NCBI GenBank assembly: GCA_028280285.1
Contig: JANQMA010000036.1
Span: 1 to 33,035 of the forward strand
Reading direction: 5' to 3'
Origin: Candidatus Omnitrophota bacterium
GTDB lineage: Bacteria; Omnitrophota; Gorgyraeia; Zapsychrales; Zapsychraceae
DNA length: 33,035 nucleotides
Below are more notes on the stretch, generated by a model. The model saw only the letters and a list, made by a program, of their open reading frames with translations. It was not told where the DNA came from and ran no database searches. The stretch itself is not shown here. Position 1 is the first letter of the stretch.

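Noticed and set aside
32900-33035. Met at 32997 as the true start of the giant gene
   Set aside because: The frame stays open upstream to the window edge and there is no Shine-Dalgarno in front of it.

Overview
The window is about 92% occupied by one minus-strand reading frame (2605 to at least 33035) with no stop codon for more than 10,140 codons. It runs off the right edge, so its true start lies outside. A short ordinary stretch on the left (1-2604) holds mutL on the plus strand and a RelE/Phd-type toxin-antitoxin pair on the minus strand. A giant, membrane-segmented ORF that strings together many partly degenerate enzyme folds, in a moderate-GC bacterial genome with ordinary housekeeping genes, is most like Omnitrophota (OP3), where ORFs of tens of thousands of residues are known (for example in Ca. 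Velamenicoccus archaeovorus). That assignment is inference from gene style, not from a marker gene.

Left region: two perfect short hairpins (38-57, 76-95) abut the mutL start. MutL (112-1938) is complete, has intact ATPase and endonuclease motifs, and carries a low-complexity Asn/Gln insertion whose DNA resembles the inverted repeat after its stop. The toxin (2002-2265) and antitoxin (2255-2515) form an operon with its own strong ribosome site, promoter and GTAC-type operator, placed 89 bp downstream of the giant gene.

Giant protein, from its N-terminal side (right) to C-terminus (left), numbering residues from the Met at 32997: SIS-like sugar-phosphate domain and a membrane hairpin (~333-620); coiled coil (~880-935); zinc-protease-like motifs HEFAH (1085) and HELLH (1495); GNAT acetyltransferase (~1594-1749); degenerate HExxH module (1903); a glycogen/starch-synthase-like glycosyltransferase (~1990-2580); a third HExxH (2738); a PTS Enzyme I-like domain (~2920-3472) with candidate phospho-His, PEP-binding and Cys residues; a second degenerate HExxH module (3643); a phosphohistidine swivel domain and a PPDK/PEP-synthase-type ATP-grasp domain (~3664-4220); a GlnD-like nucleotidyltransferase with two ACT domains (~4623-5133); a long membrane- and helix-rich centre; a Pro-rich linker; a region built from modules carrying Sec-like and Tat-like signal sequences and separated by four copies of an in-frame repeat (K-N-S-A-R-Y/H-Q-L); two copies of a ~235-residue unit containing an HPr-like domain; three tandem ~82-residue repeats; and four C-terminal membrane segments.

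The most striking point is that EI-like, HPr-like, dikinase-like and GlnD-like domains, normally separate proteins of the PTS and nitrogen-PTS circuits, sit in one predicted polypeptide. One HPr copy keeps the phosphorylatable His and the other has lost it. Whether this is a working phosphorelay, a regulatory scaffold or a graveyard of recruited folds cannot be told from sequence reading alone.
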